From Fischerella sp. PCC 9431 (GTDB lineage Bacteria > Cyanobacteriota > Cyanobacteriia > Cyanobacteriales > Nostocaceae), in contig NZ_KE650771.1 in assembly GCF_000447295.1 (NCBI RefSeq), positions 4,292,282-4,356,281 of the forward strand: a DNA stretch of 64,000 nucleotides, given 5' to 3'. Position 1 is the stretch's first letter. Every line of letters begins with the position of its first letter. Below the pieces are notes generated by a model. The model was given only the letters and a program-made list of their open reading frames with translations, searched no databases and was not told the DNA's origin. The position numbers and the translations under genes were made by a program. Below, piece after piece: positions 9,701 through 17,241 of the stretch.

Positions 9701-10773
9701 TTCAAAATGTTAATACTGGCGTTCACATCCCTATCTAACACACAGCCACATTTACAAATATGGGTACGCACTGATAGGGATTTTTTCACAATTTCACTAC
9801 AAGATGAACAGTTTTGACTGGTAAATTTTGGGTCAACAGGTACGACAACTCGACCATATATTTTCCCAAAATATTCTAGCCATTGAGTGAACAGTGACCA
9901 TGAAACATCACTAATAGACTTCGCAAGTTTACTATTTTTAACCATGTTTTTCACTTGCAGTTTTTCATACGCCAAAAGGTCGTTAGACCTTACCACGCAT
10001 AACGCTTGCTTAATTGCGTTATCTTTACGCTGACGCGAAACTTTTAAGTGTTTTCTACCAAGACGGTTAATAGCTTTTTTGCGATTATTAGACCCCTTCT
10101 TTTTACGGCTAACTGATGAGTGAAGACGCTTTAACGCCTTCTCTGACTTACGTAAATATCTGGGGTTATCTACCGTATTACCCTGCGAGTCAGTATAGAA
10201 GTGATTCAACCCAACGTCTAAACCTATGGTTTTACCTGTCGGTTGCGTATCTATATTGCGATCTGCGTCTACACAGAATTGAACATAGTAGCCATCTGAA
10301 CGCTTAACTACCCTGACTCGCTTGATTTGTTTAATTTGGTAAAAGTGTAAATCCCAAGTTCCGATTAACTTTAGTTGACCAATATTGCATTTATCTGTGA
10401 ATTTAATATATTTGCGGTCATCCGAAAGTTTCCATCCACTCAACTTATATTCAACTGAGCGATTATTTTTTTGAAACTTTGGATATCCCTTTTTACCTGC
10501 AATCTTAGCCTTGCAATTATCAAAAAATCTCTTGATTGCAAACGCTGTTCTTTCTGCTGCTGCTTGTCTTGCTGAAGAATTTAATTTATCGGCGAAGTCA
10601 AACTGGTTGGCTATAACAGCAGTGTATTTATTTAAGTCGTAAGGTTTAACGTTTTGATTGTCTATCCAAAACCGCAAGCACTTATTACGGATGAATTTAG
10701 TAATCCGCAGAGCTTCATCTATCTGTTGATACTGCCGCAAAGTGCCTTTGGCTTTGAACTCAAAAACAATCAT
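9577..10773 (-). CDS. tnpB: RNA-guided endonuclease TnpB
   Basis: This is a 398-residue OrfB/TnpB nuclease of the IS200/IS605 superfamily, ancestral to Cas12. Order: N-terminal helix-turn-helix and wedge-like region, then a split RuvC domain with D186 (GLDVGLN), E270 (LLAYEKLQVKN) and D349 (LDRDVNASINI). A zinc-ribbon has Cys 322, 325, 340 and 342. All catalytic residues are present, so it looks active rather than decayed. The start has GGAAAAATA just before ATG, a modest ribosome-binding site. It sits between tamB and a GNAT gene with no sign of operon membership. In general these proteins cut DNA at the donor site to help the element persist. Confidence 0.93.
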   Translation of the reverse strand: MIVFEFKAKGTLRQYQQIDEALRITKFIRNKCLRFWIDNQNVKPYDLNKYTAVIANQFDFADKLNSSARQAAAERTAFAIKRFFDNCKAKIAGKKGYPKFQKNNRSVEYKLSGWKLSDDRKYIKFTDKCNIGQLKLIGTWDLHFYQIKQIKRVRVVKRSDGYYVQFCVDADRNIDTQPTGKTIGLDVGLNHFYTDSQGNTVDNPRYLRKSEKALKRLHSSVSRKKKGSNNRKKAINRLGRKHLKVSRQRKDNAIKQALCVVRSNDLLAYEKLQVKNMVKNSKLAKSISDVSWSLFTQWLEYFGKIYGRVVVPVDPKFTSQNCSSCSEIVKKSLSVRTHICKCGCVLDRDVNASINILNKALKQTNYDLSTVGRTETFNACGEMTLYPDLATSLGKVAQ

Positions 10774-10810
10774 TATTTTTCCTTTATCGACCTGGGAAGA
10801 TTTTACGATG

Positions 10811-10837
10811 TTTTAGGGACTATTGCAATCCCTAAAA
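10811..10837. repeat. Perfect 9-bp stem-loop upstream of tnpB (element left end)
   Basis: TTTTAGGGA at 10811-10819 pairs with TCCCTAAAA at 10829-10837 around CTATTGCAA. It lies 38 bp before the tnpB start, the position of the left-end subterminal hairpin in IS200/IS605-type elements. Confidence 0.55.
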
Positions 10838-11025
10838 TTGTTAAATACTCAACTACCCCTCTCTCTGTTCTTGCTCCGCAAGAAGTCATTCAAGGGGTGT
10901 CTCGTATTTAACCGCCTTTCATCAATGAAGGGAACTCTTAATAGGGAACAGGGAACTCTTAACAGTTTTTCCTATTTCCTGTTCCCTCTCCGGGAGCAAG
11001 AGACCCCCACTTCTATAAGTGGCCT

Positions 11026-11058
11026 GTTTCAGGTGGGGTATAAATCTCCACCTGAAAC
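11026..11058. repeat. Perfect 11-bp inverted repeat
   Basis: GTTTCAGGTGG pairs with CCACCTGAAAC around an 11-nt loop. It lies in a repeat-rich gap that also holds near-duplicate GGGAACAGGGAACTCTTAA strings at about 10929-10963 and a related TTAAGAGTTC block at about 11064. No gene is evident; the function is unknown. Confidence 0.45.
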
Positions 11059-11442
11059 CACCTGTTAAGAGTTCTCCGTTCCCTGTTCCCTCTTTAACCC
11101 CACACTCCGCTATCGCTGCGTATGGGGTCTTCCCGGCAAGGTAGATAAAATTAAGTTCTATTAACGAAAGGCACACGTTAATACACCTAACTCATGGGCA
11201 AAGGCTTGTGTCTCCTGCCAAAGTCCAGCACTGCAATAGTTTATCTGAGTATCACATTTGCTTTCAGTTGCACTGTTTAAATTTACAATTTAGTGAGTGT
11301 TTTATCTTGAGATGCCTGTATTGATGAGCTAGCTTGCAGTGTTATATTGTCCACCCTTAATTGTAATTACTCCCATCAATAACTCTTCGCGTCGCGATAC
11401 GTACTTTGAATTGCGATCGCGCTCTAATATAAAATCTTTATT

Positions 11443-11475
11443 TGGTCTAGCAAACTTCTGCTAGACCATTTTTTT
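11443..11475 (+). terminator. Rho-independent terminator with no gene upstream
   Basis: TGGTCTAGCA (11443-11452) and TGCTAGACCA (11459-11468) form a perfect 10-bp stem with a 6-nt loop, followed by seven T residues. This is a textbook terminator on the + strand. The nearest upstream gene is tnpB on the opposite strand, so it probably ends an unannotated short RNA; see findings. Confidence 0.75.
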
Positions 11476-11566
11476 AAGTAAAAGACATGAATTCCAGCAT
11501 TAGTTGATACAAAAACTTTACTTTTGCCTTGTTTTGCCAATCCAAAATCCACACATCTAAAATCTA

Positions 11567-12055
11567 ATGACTATCCGCCATGCGAAAGAAGCTGATTTGC
11601 CAAAGGTAGTGGCAATTTACAACGCCGCAGTTCCCGGCCGCATGGCAACTGCTGACTTAGAACCAGTATCAGTGGAAAATCGTCGTACTTGGTTTAGTGC
11701 GCGATCACCCTCAAAAAGTCCCCTTTGGGTAATCGAAGTCGAGGGCGTTGTCGCTGGATGGTTGAGTTTACAATCTTTTTACGGACGACCAGCCTATCAC
11801 GCGACTGCTGAGGTTAGTATTTATATTGATCCTATGTATCATCGCCACGGTTTAGGAAAACAGCTACTAGCTCAAGCAATTCACCAAAGTCCTAGCTTGG
11901 GCATCAAAAACTTAGTCTGTTTTATTTTTGCCCATAACCATCCCAGTTTAAAACTGTTTGAAAAATTCGGTTTTCAAAATTGGGGATACTTACCCAAGGT
12001 TGCAGAATTGGATGGTGTGGAGCGGGATTTAGTTATTATGGGGCGACACATTTAA
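11567..12055 (+). CDS. GNAT N-acetyltransferase, phosphinothricin/methionine-sulfone acetyltransferase-like
   Basis: A 162-residue single-domain GNAT enzyme that transfers acetyl from acetyl-CoA to an amine. The start (TIRHAKEADLPKVVAIYN) and the acetyl-CoA pyrophosphate loop YHRHGLGKQLL (about residues 93-103) fit the PAT/YncA subgroup, which acetylates amino-acid analogues; FAHNHPSLKLFEKFGF is the usual C-terminal motif. The true substrate is unknown. The start codon is preceded directly by a TAAAATC-type heptamer repeat rather than a clear ribosome-binding site. It converges with the carboxypeptidase gene downstream. Confidence 0.88.
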   Translation: MTIRHAKEADLPKVVAIYNAAVPGRMATADLEPVSVENRRTWFSARSPSKSPLWVIEVEGVVAGWLSLQSFYGRPAYHATAEVSIYIDPMYHRHGLGKQLLAQAIHQSPSLGIKNLVCFIFAHNHPSLKLFEKFGFQNWGYLPKVAELDGVERDLVIMGRHI

Positions 12056-12084
12056 CAGTTATCAGTTAGGTAACAGTTCCTTGT

Positions 12085-12215
12085 CCACGCCACGTGCTAC
12101 AACGGGGGGTAGACGCGTAGACGGATGAAGTCCGGCTTCTCATAGAGTAGCGGCTTCTGTTCCCTGAAAGGGTTCCCGAAGGGTAAGTACCCCCGCAACG
12201 CAGTGCTTCCCCTTG
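12085..12215 (+). repeat. Dispersed intergenic repeat, copy 2 (longest)
   Basis: The fullest copy of the repeat also seen at 811-905 (minus) and 54751-54805 (partial). It has a CCACGTGCTACAACGG start, GTAGACGCGTAG, an internal CTTCTCATAGAGTAGCGGCT segment, AAAGGGTTCCCGAAGGGTAA and a GCAGTGCTTCCCCTTG end. It sits between convergent genes. Confidence 0.7.
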
Positions 12216-12235
12216 TCTCCCTTGTCTCTCTTCCC

Positions 12236-13033
12236 TTATTGTGGTGTTTGAGTGGGCTTGATATTTTTGGCTTTGTAGAAAGTTTCTAAGCTGTCGCGAT
12301 CGCCTACAAAACGCCAATGCCAAGGTTCATAACTCACACCTTGAGGATTATTTTTGGAAAAGGACATCTCAAAGCCAAAACGAGCAGCATTTGCTTGTAG
12401 CCATTGAAAAGCTTTGGTGTTTTCAAAATTCTCATTCAAGTTAGTGGCTGGTACTGCTCCATCCCCAATATCTAAAGCGTAACCTGTGTGATGCTCGCTA
12501 TGGCCAGGAGGAGCGCTTAAAGCTGCCCTCTCGGCTGGGGTTTGATTGCGTTGAGCGCCTATCTGAAAAAATAATTGTTCTTGCTCTTTGATTGAACGAA
12601 AACCGGAAATAGGTGTCAAAATTACACCAGTACTCCTAGCTGCGGCTACCATTTCCTGATATTTTTGGGCAGCTACTTTTCGCATTCTTTGCCGTCCATC
12701 TGCGGAAATTGACACTAGTTCTGATTCCGGTGCTTCTGTGTATACTAAATGTCCGAGAACTTGGTCAGTATTATTACTTTGTGTAGTTGCAGGAGTCGAA
12801 TTAGTAGGCGAAGACTGAGCAACTGGATTTTTTTTCGGTGCAGTCGAGGCGAACAAAAAACCACTAATGATAGCCAGCACCGTAAAACCAATTAATCCGA
12901 CAATTCCCAAAACTAAGAGGGATAGACGCCTCCTGGGTACTATATCAGGAGTATCGCGTAAAGCTGCTGGAATATCTTCACCAGACATTGGTGATGAGTT
13001 TCGCCGTTTTCCAGAAAACTCAGCGTTCTTCAA
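12236..13033 (-). CDS. M15-family D-alanyl-D-alanine carboxypeptidase (VanY type), membrane-anchored
   Basis: It trims the terminal D-Ala from peptidoglycan stem peptides in the periplasm. The 265 residues comprise a cytoplasmic N-terminus rich in Arg/Pro, one membrane segment (about 38-66), a Ser/Thr/Asn-rich linker and a VanY domain. Zinc-site signatures are SEHHTGYALDIGD and EPWHWRF, and FRS of the substrate site (GFRSIKEQEQLF) is present. It lies downstream of the GH31 gene on the same strand, but 310 bp and a likely terminator separate them, so it is probably independently transcribed. The start codon choice between 13033 and an internal ATG (MSGEDIP) is not settled. Confidence 0.9.
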   Translation of the reverse strand: MKNAEFSGKRRNSSPMSGEDIPAALRDTPDIVPRRRLSLLVLGIVGLIGFTVLAIISGFLFASTAPKKNPVAQSSPTNSTPATTQSNNTDQVLGHLVYTEAPESELVSISADGRQRMRKVAAQKYQEMVAAARSTGVILTPISGFRSIKEQEQLFFQIGAQRNQTPAERAALSAPPGHSEHHTGYALDIGDGAVPATNLNENFENTKAFQWLQANAARFGFEMSFSKNNPQGVSYEPWHWRFVGDRDSLETFYKAKNIKPTQTPQ

Positions 13034-13247
13034 AGGTTAACTCCTGCTTTTGTCGAGTATTAATAACAGATTTTGACACTCCTTTGGCGAAAGCGCAAAG
13101 GATTCTAGCGGTTGCATAACCGACAGATAAATCAACCCACTTAGGTTATTTCCTGTTGTGGGTAGTAGTACAGTTAAGCATTGTAGCTTTATTTATAGAA
13201 AACAGAGTTGGTAGAGCAAATTTGAATTGTATTTGCTTGCGATCGCT

Positions 13248-13289
13248 CAAAAAGCAATAACAACAGCCATCATCATAACGACTGTTGCT
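13248..13289 (-). terminator. Probable terminator of the GH31 gene
   Basis: On the minus strand AGCAACAG pairs with CTGTTGTT (one G-U pair) around a 15-nt loop and is followed by ATTGCTTTTT. It lies about 55 bp beyond the GH31 stop codon. Confidence 0.5.
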
Positions 13290-13343
13290 AGGCTCTGACA
13301 AAAAACTTAAAAACTGAGTTTTTAGCTGAGTTTTTTGAATTAG

Positions 13344-16300
13344 TTAGGCGTTGTATTCTGCTTGTATTTTCAGCAATGGACTGTGATCAAATACCTTGAC
13401 AAAACTGATTCTAATGTTTTCGTTGTAGTACCAGGCATTTTTATCAGCACCGCTCAATTGATACGCCCGTTCTCCAGGGTCGCCGCCTGTAATTAAGTCA
13501 ATTTCTTGCCCGTCTATTGTCAACTTCTTCAAAGGACCTGAATTCCCCGTGGTTTCAGATGGATCGTGTAATATCGCTACGAAGAAAAAGTCTTCCTTGG
13601 GCTGATAATTGTCATGTTTACGCTCCACGGTAATTTGGCGTGTTGAACCAGTTTTGTTGTGGGTAATCAGTACTTCGCGATATTCGCTGTTGGCTAGGTC
13701 ATCGTTATCGTATATGGCTGACTCTTTGGGTTCAGAAGCACGGCTGACGCCATCATCCAAGTACATGGTATATTGACCACTCTCACCAGGATAGATATTC
13801 AGCGTGATCGGATTGAGTAGACCTTTGCTGTTCCGTTCTCCCACATATTGTTCCAGTTCTATAGTCGGTATAATCGCGCCTGCTCGTATAAAAATAGGAA
13901 CAATAAAGGGGATGTGTTTGGGGTCGCTACTCAGACTTGCATCAAAACCGCGTATAGTAGTCCCACCATCGACAGCAGCATCAAGCGGCTGTTTATTATC
14001 TTTAAAACAATACCAGTTGCTATCAACGGGCAGATAAATATCTCGTTTACCGTAGCCGTTCTGATCTGATTGCGGATCTAGAAGTGGGGCTACGAGAATA
14101 TCATGACGGACGAAAAACTGGTCGTCGAGAAAGGCGATTTTGTCATTGTAAAGTGCCTTGTCTTGAGAATCGTTGAGAAACATGGGACGACAAATGGGCA
14201 ACCCATCAAATGTGTTCTCAAACATAGCGTCATAGAAAACCTGGAGGAGCCGATACCGCAATTCAATGTAATACTTGCAGGCAGGCAAAACTGCACGATA
14301 CAAATATTGTGGTTCTGGCAACTGACCACCTCGATGTTGGTTAAACCATTCTTCGTACATGAAGATTTCTTGAAACTCTTTGCGCCCTTTACGCATGTAG
14401 TGATTGCGGAACCAGGGTAGGAAAGCTCCCGCAGTGACCCAGCGAATAAAAAGTTCAGGTCCAACCCAGTGTTGCTCGTCGTTCTCTTGTTCAAAGCCGC
14501 CAATATCTTGCCCGCAGATGGTAACACCAGTCATACCCAGGGACATTACTTGGGATACGTTCATTTTCAAAAAATCCCAGCTTGAAGAGTTATCACCTGT
14601 CCACAATGCGGCAAAGCGATGGGCCCCGGTGAAACTCCCGCGTCCGACAATAAAGTTACGATCCTGGCGGCGCTGTCCTGGTTTATCTGACTGTTCTGAG
14701 TAGATAAGCTGATTGAGACCACGGTACGTAGCTTTGTGGAGATTGTACGAATACAAATTCCACACCTTAATAGCTGGCGTCAATTTGGGTTCCTCTCCCA
14801 CAATAGAATCGTCAGTAATTAGCAATCGGAAGGGGAAGCCCCGCATATCTCCACGGCGAGAACGAATAGCAGGTGTCGTCATATCCTGCCAAACCATTTC
14901 CAGACCCATATCAAATAGATATTGATATTGCTTACCCCACCAATCACGCACCTCTTGCCGTCCTAAATCGGGGTAATGACCGGGTGTACCCATTTCCTGT
15001 CCTGTAAGTCGGTCATTGCCGTAGTAAACTTCCCCAATATAAGGATTGCCCGTGTTGGCGTTGTGTTCTGGATCGTAGGCGAAGAAAACGCTTTCGTATC
15101 CTGGAGGATCGTAATTTTGGTAGCTGTAACCTTTATTCAGGTCTTCAGGGTTGCTGAGATTGAGATCACCAAAGAAGCGCTGATCTTTTACAAAATAGCC
15201 CTTTTCGACACCTTCGGTGTAGGTTTTGTAGTACGACTTCTGGTTGCTGCTAATAATTGGAGTAATGTTCGTACTGCACTTCACACCCTGGGCTTTGAAA
15301 TTAGCAAACATGCCTTTGGGATCAGGAAATCTGTCTGTATTAATCGTGAAGGTATGGTAATTATCCTGTACATCTACATCTATGTGAAGACCATCAAGGG
15401 GAATTTGGTACTCGCGATGTTTGCGAACAGTCCATTCTAAAGCTCCCCGATCTTCGTATCCATAGCATCCTTGGTGATATCCCAAAGCCCATCGGGGTTT
15501 TAGTCGCGATCGCCCAACAATCTCAGTAAAGCTATTTATCAGCTCCGCCGGAGTATCTGCCATGAAGAAATAATAATCAAGGTCGCCGAAGCGTGTACCG
15601 ACCAGATAGGTACTGGAATTAAAATAGCCAATATCCATCAGGACTTGACCGCGATTGTCAACGTAGATACCGGTGACACAATCTTTTTCAGGAACGCCGT
15701 TAAATTCAATAAAAAACGGTTCCGAGTGGTAAAGCGGTTCCCGCCCGTCTAAGGGACCATAGTTATAGACCTGGCGATACCGCATATTATCGAAATTGAA
15801 ATAGTTTAGTTGCCCGTTATTGCGGCAGAGTGACTTACCACCTTGCTCACCAAAGCCAATATACTTAGCTGGTGCGGGTTTGTTCACAGCTTGGATAATA
15901 GCATAATCGTCATTACCGTTCGGAGTATATAAAATGCCAGGTAGTGACGTCTCCCAGACTTTAAAATTGCTGCCGTCTGGTTCGCAATTGATCACTTCGA
16001 TCTGGAAGGGATCTGTGGTGAGACTTACTTGCATGACAACTTCGTCATTTTGCTGCTTTTTTGTAGTTAGTATGCAGCCTTGACTACCTTTGTCTTCGTA
16101 GACTATGTAGAATCTTTCATCTCCTTGCTGGGCTACCTGTTTTAACTCAGCGAAGGTATTTTGGACTAGCGCCCGAGTATTTTGATCGCTGTAATCTTCC
16201 CTGTTTTTTTTGGGGTTGAAACGCACCCGGAAAGTATCATTTTGGACAAATTGCAGCAGCATAGCACAGGTCTTACCATCGCTGATTTGGAACTCAAGTA

Positions 16301-16430
16301 CCAGCGTTTGTTCTGTGTCTATGTATTCATAAGAGGAGACTTTCTTGAGGGTTTCCCAGCTTTTGAAGTCTTGGAAATATTCTTCGACTTTAACGAACTT
16401 GTAGACATTAGATAAAGTTGGCCCTGACAT
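13344..16430 (-). CDS. Glycoside hydrolase family 31 protein, alpha-1,4-glucan lyase-like
   Basis: GH31 enzymes act on alpha-glucosides; a subgroup, known from red algae and fungi, cleaves alpha-1,4-glucan by elimination to give 1,5-anhydrofructose. From MSGPTLSNVYK (start at 16430, AGAGG about 8 nt upstream; an ATG at 16466 is also possible) it is 1028 residues, the size of those lyases. The nucleophile motif is VWQDMTTPA (Asp about 516), as in lyases (WQDMT), not WxDMNE of alpha-glucosidases. The acid/base motif is LWTGDNSSSW (Asp about 613). IDVDVQDN, STNITP and FLPWFRNHY also recall the algal enzymes as I remember them. No signal peptide, so probably cytosolic. Substrate may be glycogen or maltodextrin; lyase versus hydrolase is not proven. 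Confidence 0.85.
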   Translation of the reverse strand: MSGPTLSNVYKFVKVEEYFQDFKSWETLKKVSSYEYIDTEQTLVLEFQISDGKTCAMLLQFVQNDTFRVRFNPKKNREDYSDQNTRALVQNTFAELKQVAQQGDERFYIVYEDKGSQGCILTTKKQQNDEVVMQVSLTTDPFQIEVINCEPDGSNFKVWETSLPGILYTPNGNDDYAIIQAVNKPAPAKYIGFGEQGGKSLCRNNGQLNYFNFDNMRYRQVYNYGPLDGREPLYHSEPFFIEFNGVPEKDCVTGIYVDNRGQVLMDIGYFNSSTYLVGTRFGDLDYYFFMADTPAELINSFTEIVGRSRLKPRWALGYHQGCYGYEDRGALEWTVRKHREYQIPLDGLHIDVDVQDNYHTFTINTDRFPDPKGMFANFKAQGVKCSTNITPIISSNQKSYYKTYTEGVEKGYFVKDQRFFGDLNLSNPEDLNKGYSYQNYDPPGYESVFFAYDPEHNANTGNPYIGEVYYGNDRLTGQEMGTPGHYPDLGRQEVRDWWGKQYQYLFDMGLEMVWQDMTTPAIRSRRGDMRGFPFRLLITDDSIVGEEPKLTPAIKVWNLYSYNLHKATYRGLNQLIYSEQSDKPGQRRQDRNFIVGRGSFTGAHRFAALWTGDNSSSWDFLKMNVSQVMSLGMTGVTICGQDIGGFEQENDEQHWVGPELFIRWVTAGAFLPWFRNHYMRKGRKEFQEIFMYEEWFNQHRGGQLPEPQYLYRAVLPACKYYIELRYRLLQVFYDAMFENTFDGLPICRPMFLNDSQDKALYNDKIAFLDDQFFVRHDILVAPLLDPQSDQNGYGKRDIYLPVDSNWYCFKDNKQPLDAAVDGGTTIRGFDASLSSDPKHIPFIVPIFIRAGAIIPTIELEQYVGERNSKGLLNPITLNIYPGESGQYTMYLDDGVSRASEPKESAIYDNDDLANSEYREVLITHNKTGSTRQITVERKHDNYQPKEDFFFVAILHDPSETTGNSGPLKKLTIDGQEIDLITGGDPGERAYQLSGADKNAWYYNENIRISFVKVFDHSPLLKIQAEYNA

Positions 16431-16642
16431 TAATAAACCTCTTGTGAGATAATAAAGGGTTTGCACGCAAAAGCGACGTAGCTAGAGCTACTTTAACTTC
16501 TACGTCCCAACCTGCCAAGATTATGCAGTGCCATCTGTTAAAGCTAAAGACAAATGATTTGTTTGAGATTGCGATCGCAATCTCAAAAGTTAAGTAATGT
16601 CAAGACACTCAAACATACCAAGGTAAAAGCTTCACTAATGTT

Positions 16643-17167
16643 TTACTTTTGACAACTCGCGTTAACTACTTCCAAAAATTCTGTTGGGTTCATAAACTCA
16701 TAATGTTCAAACGGTTGATGAATCCAAGGATTGTCAGAGAGATAGTCCACGTAGTAATCAGGTTTGATTACTGAACAAGCTTTATACCAAATTACCGCAG
16801 TACGAATCTCTTCTATCGAAGTATCAGAATACATCTTTAACCAAGGTATAGTCTCTTTGAGAGTCACCCCAGAATCTACTAAATCATCTACTAACAGAAT
16901 ACGCGAACCTAACTTTTCTGTAGTCATCGTCAAATGACGAGAAAAGCTTAAACATCCTCTTTCTTGCTTGCCTGGGCCACTGTAAGATGATGTTGCTAAA
17001 ATTGCCAATGGCTGCTTATATATACGGGAGAGAATATCTCCCACCCGTAGTCCTCCTCTAGCAAGACAGATAATTTGATTGAACTCCCAACCGGACTGAT
17101 AGATTTGAGCAGCTAGTTGTTCAATTTTGCGGTGATAATCTGACCAAGAAATGTAAAGGTCTGACAT
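16643..17167 (-). CDS. Phosphoribosyltransferase
   Basis: A 174-residue type I phosphoribosyltransferase. The PRPP-binding signature ILLVDDLVDSGVTL sits at about residues 89-102 and an early CLARGGLRVGDILSR loop is present. The short size and motif pattern resemble bacterial xanthine/hypoxanthine-guanine phosphoribosyltransferases (salvage of purines to nucleotides), but base specificity cannot be read from the sequence. It is divergent from the MFS transporter, with 74 bp between the two starts, so the promoters overlap. Confidence 0.85.
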   Translation of the reverse strand: MSDLYISWSDYHRKIEQLAAQIYQSGWEFNQIICLARGGLRVGDILSRIYKQPLAILATSSYSGPGKQERGCLSFSRHLTMTTEKLGSRILLVDDLVDSGVTLKETIPWLKMYSDTSIEEIRTAVIWYKACSVIKPDYYVDYLSDNPWIHQPFEHYEFMNPTEFLEVVNASCQK

Positions 17168-17241
17168 AGTAGGGAACGTTGATTTTAGCTATTAATAGAT
17201 GGCAAACCAAACTTTCTATCTTAATATGAGCGTTGTGTAAT

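Larger units (their letters stand above)
9531..10850 (-). mobile_element. Solo TnpB (IS1341/IS605-OrfB type) element
   Basis: A tnpB-only element without the Y1 transposase TnpA. On the minus strand, the predicted right end after the tnpB stop carries a structured CCCCGCATGAAGCGTAGCGG segment and finishes near GTCAA at about 9531, reminiscent of IS200/IS605 right ends. The left side, upstream of tnpB, has a perfect 9-bp stem (10811-10819 with 10829-10837) around a 9-nt loop. Exact ends cannot be fixed without an empty-site comparison. It would depend on a TnpA supplied elsewhere for movement. Confidence 0.65.

Noticed and set aside
9577-10773. tnpB as part of a Cas12 CRISPR system
   Set aside because: No repeats, spacers or cas1/cas2 nearby; size (398 residues) and ends fit a transposon-associated TnpB.
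10922-11176. 84-residue minus-strand open frame
   Set aside because: Encoded mostly by repeated GGGAACAGGG-type DNA; no start signal and no resemblance to a protein family.
13804-16415. Several open frames of 70-154 residues opposite the GH31 gene
   Set aside because: All are antisense shadows of a long well-conserved coding sequence.
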